Shown here: positions 17,941-19,975 of the stretch, piece after piece
Layout of the letters: each line of letters opens with the position of its first letter
Numbering within the stretch: position 1 is the first letter of the stretch
Assembly (NCBI GenBank): GCA_900771035.1
Contig: CAAGML010000152.1
Span: forward strand, 1-19,975
Source of the DNA: Bacteroidales bacterium
GTDB lineage: Bacteria; Bacteroidota; Bacteroidia; Bacteroidales; Paludibacteraceae
Reading direction: 5' to 3'
DNA length: 19,975 nucleotides
Made by a program: the position numbers and the translations under genes
Notes under the pieces: model-generated
The model's input: the letters and a program-made list of their open reading frames with translations, nothing else
The model's database searches: none
What the model was told of the DNA's origin: nothing

Positions 17941-18006
17941 AACGGATCATGTCCTGGTCAGAGGGACAGGTTCATTGACTCCTCTCAAAGTTTTAGGATT
18001 ATTTAA
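17875..18006 (+). CDS. Possible small ORF (43 aa), unknown, probably a remnant
   Basis: An ATG at 17875 opens a 43-codon frame starting MCPSKKKVTRRISGEIIEI and ending at a TAA at 18004-18006. It repeats the SGEIIEIIEI and GQR words of the minus-strand fragment at 17540-17824 but lacks about 45 residues between them, so it reads as a shortened inverted copy. A run of ten A at 17886-17895 is a possible slippage site. A second frame (GTG at 17915 to TAA at 18238, 107 codons) overlaps it, and I cannot tell whether either is translated. Confidence 0.25.
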   Translation: MCPSKKKVTRRISGEIIEIIEINGSCPGQRDRFIDSSQSFRII

Positions 18007-18125
18007 CGCCATATCGCGGAAAAACCGTCCGCAAAAGGGAAAAACTATAGTGAGGGCGGTTGACAGTTGGCTGTACCTCATAACCCAAAAAAACAAGCGA
18101 TATGAAGAAACTGATAGTCATTTCC

Positions 18126-18172
18126 GGAGTCTGAATTTTGCATACAAAGTTACCACACAAAACGTTATAGAG
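18126..18172. repeat. Inner direct repeat, right copy
   Basis: Matches 17459-17499 in the same orientation: GGAGTCT, then TTACCACACAAAACGTTA and TAGAG. The two copies lie about 670 bases apart and bracket the inverted repeat. Confidence 0.65.
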
Positions 18173-18192
18173 CCTTTTATGTTAGAGGCGAA

Positions 18193-18212
18193 TGGCTCAA
18201 TGACGAACATTG
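18193..18212. repeat. Outer direct repeat, right copy
   Basis: TGGCTCAATGACGAA at 18193-18207 is identical to 17310-17324. Here the hairpin uses shifted pairs, TCAATG/CATTGA (18197-18213). The copy lies about 75 bases before the M16 peptidase gene. Confidence 0.75.
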
Positions 18213-18284
18213 AAAATTGTTCACTTACGACACAATAATTTACTGTTTCCTACGTTAATAATTCAACAAAACACTGATTTTACT

Positions 18285-19919
18285 ATGATGAAAAAACTTG
18301 CAATGCTTTTCGTGGCAATGACGTTGTCATTTGCCGCTTGGGGAGAGTTCGACATGAACACCCCTGTGCCTATGGACACAAATGTGCGCTATGGCAAACT
18401 GCCTAACGGCCTGACCTACTATATCAGGCATAACGAGAAACCCAAGAACCGTTGTGAGTTCCGTATCGCCCAGAATGTGGGTGCGATACTGGAGGAGGAT
18501 GACCAGAATGGCCTGGCGCATTTCCTGGAGCACATGTGTTTCAACGGCACAGAGCATTTCCCTGATAAAGGCATAATTAACTACTTCGAGAGTATTGGTG
18601 TCAGTTTCGGTAATGGTATAAACGCATATACTGATGTTGACGAGACAGTCTATCGCCTTTCGGATGTCCCTACGACACGCGAGGGCATTCTCGACACCGC
18701 CCTCTTGGTCCTTTATGACTGGTCGTGCGGGGTGCTGCTGCATGATGAGGAGATTGAGAAGGAGCGTGGGGTAATCCGGGAGGAGTGGCGAACGGGCAAT
18801 ACAGCTGCTGAGAGAATGTCGGTCAAGCGTGTGCAGATGAAAATGCCTGGTTCGCAGTACGCCAAGCGCGATGTGATTGGCGATACAGCCGTAATCAATA
18901 ATTTCAAGCCACAGACGCTGCGTGATTTCTACCGCAAATGGTATGGTCCGGACCTGCAGGCCATAATCGTGGTGGGAGACGTGGATGTTGACAAGATGGA
19001 GCAGAAGGTCATCAGACTGTTCTCGGCTGTCAAGCCCCGTGAGGGACTCACGCCACGTACACGTTACGGCGCCTTGGACAACGAAAAGCCTATAACGGGA
19101 GTCTATCTTGACCCTGAGGCGCAGTTCCAGAACATAAGCATAGGCTTCAAGCACCCTCGTCGCCAAAAGGAGACGAACTCATCGTACGAGGCTCATTTGG
19201 AGAGGGCAAAGCGGTCTTTGATAATGAATTGTCTTTCAAACCGTCTGAAAGAAAGCTATGGCATGGATATGATGTTTAATATCTTCCCGCTAATGTCGTG
19301 TGCTTACACGAATCTGAATGGCGAGACTGATGTCTTCTCCATTACAATGAGACCGGACAATGGCAAGGAGAGGAGCTCGTACCTCGATATGTGCAAGGAG
19401 CTGGAGCGAATCAGAAGGTACGGAATCCTCGAAGAAGAACTGGAACTTGTCAAAAAAACAAAGTTGGCTGGTTTCGAACGTTGGGTTACCACATATAAGA
19501 ACACTGAGAACACATCTTTCGTGTACGATTGCAAGAACCACTTCATGAATAATGTCAGTATCACCAATGCGGATTTCGAGATGGACTTCTATAATAATTT
19601 CACAAGCAAGGTGACTCTGAAGGAGTTGAATGAGATGGTTAAGGGGTTCTTCAATGAAGGAGACAAAAATATGTACATAGTGGCGACGGGCAGGGCAAAA
19701 CCTGACGGCAATGGGAAAGGATGTGCCGAGTGTGATATGCCTACGGAGGAGGAGTTGCTTGCCACCTATCTTGCGGTGAAGGATTCAGCCATCGAGCCAC
19801 CTGTTTTCAGAAAAAACGACAAGAAGTTGGTGGAGAAAGAGCCGAAGCCTGGCAAGATAATCTCAAGAAAGCATAACGATGTAATCGGTAACTTTGAACC
19901 CGCAATTTTCGGTAAATAA
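18285..19919 (+). pseudogene. M16 family zinc metallopeptidase, apparently C-terminally truncated
   Basis: The frame encodes 544 residues. A Sec signal peptide (MMKKLAMLFVAMTLSFAAW) covers the first 19-20 residues, followed by an M16 peptidase domain. The inverted zinc motif HFLEH is at 79-83 (H79, E82, H83). The third ligand E160 lies 77 residues later in EKERGVIREEW, the spacing of pitrilysin. A second, inactive-type M16 domain follows (about 210-430). Bacteroidota secreted M16 proteins usually exceed 900 residues. Here the protein stops after NDVIGNFEPAIFGK, where relatives continue into their C-terminal half. I chose the ATG at 18285; an in-frame TTG at 18210 would put extra residues before the signal peptide. 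The catalytic half is intact, so activity is possible. Confidence 0.8.
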
Positions 19920-19936
19920 AAACCGACAAAAATCGG
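19909..19936 (+). other. Small inverted repeats across the M16 stop codon
   Basis: TCGGT (19909-19913) can pair with ACCGA (19922-19926), and CCGA (19923-19926) alternatively with TCGG (19933-19936). No T run follows. The last 39 bases of the window carry nothing recognisable. Confidence 0.35.
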
Positions 19937-19975
19937 CAAATAATTTCCTGCAAAACATTATTATCAAATCAGCCA

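Larger units (their letters stand above)
17292..18284. other. Gene-poor, repeat-rich island between the ATPase and the peptidase
   Basis: These 993 bases have no convincing intact gene. In order they hold an outer direct repeat, a hairpin, a REP-like element, an inner direct repeat, a minus-strand coding remnant, the left arm, AT-rich spacer and right arm of the 32-bp inverted repeat, a small ORF, and the second copies of the inner and outer direct repeats. The nested layout (outer, inner, inverted pair, inner, outer) suggests an inserted and decayed element. No clear Bacteroidales promoter for the downstream peptidase was found at its right edge. Confidence 0.7.

Noticed and set aside
18327..19166. 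279-codon open frame on the minus strand
   Set aside because: It is antisense to the M16 peptidase domain with its intact zinc motif; the peptide shows no family features.
19885..19897. TAACTTTG near the M16 end as a promoter
   Set aside because: It lacks a TTTG element about 20 bases upstream and lies within coding sequence; nothing downstream is visible to test it.

Overview
The window looks like a chromosomal segment from a member of the Bacteroidales (Bacteroidota). Three things point there: promoters of the Bacteroides type (TTTG, about 20 bases, TAnnTTTG), mostly A-rich gene leaders without Shine-Dalgarno sequences, and the gene order trnW-secE-nusG-rplKAJL-rpoBC followed by a lysine-fermentation cluster of the kind known from Porphyromonas relatives. 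I cannot name the genus.

Bases 1-11306 are the conserved information-processing block, all on the + strand: the 3' part of tRNA-Trp, secE, nusG, ribosomal protein genes rplK, rplA, rplJ and rplL, then rpoB and rpoC. All genes are full length with their signature motifs intact. A strong hairpin followed by five T sits between rplL and rpoB and probably attenuates transcription into the polymerase genes. A long hairpin follows rpoC.

Bases 11400-15930 hold a second + strand operon with its own promoter-like box: CoA-transferase alpha subunit (atoD), kal, kce, kdd and kamA. These belong to anaerobic lysine fermentation to acetate, butyrate and ammonia. A block of palindromic REP-like repeats separates kdd from kamA, and a clear intrinsic terminator follows kamA. 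The genes for beta-lysine 5,6-aminomutase (kamD, kamE) and the CoA-transferase beta subunit are not in the window, so the pathway must be completed elsewhere or is incomplete.

Bases 15930-17291 hold a solitary AAA (AAA_14/DUF4143) ATPase gene preceded by three tandem copies of a 23-bp motif at an exact 33-bp period and by a consensus Bacteroidales promoter.

Bases 17292-18284 are almost gene-free but rich in structure: a second REP-like element, two nested pairs of direct repeats, a decayed minus-strand coding fragment, and a perfect 32-bp inverted repeat enclosing a 130-bp AT-rich spacer. The last is a candidate invertible DNA switch. The two inverted arms encode the same short peptide in opposite directions, so a degenerate inverted duplication of a mobile gene is the main alternative.

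Bases 18285-19919 encode a secreted M16 zinc metallopeptidase with a complete N-terminal catalytic site, but it ends at about 544 residues, where Bacteroidota relatives usually run past 900. The gene is probably truncated. The last 56 bases show no recognisable continuation.
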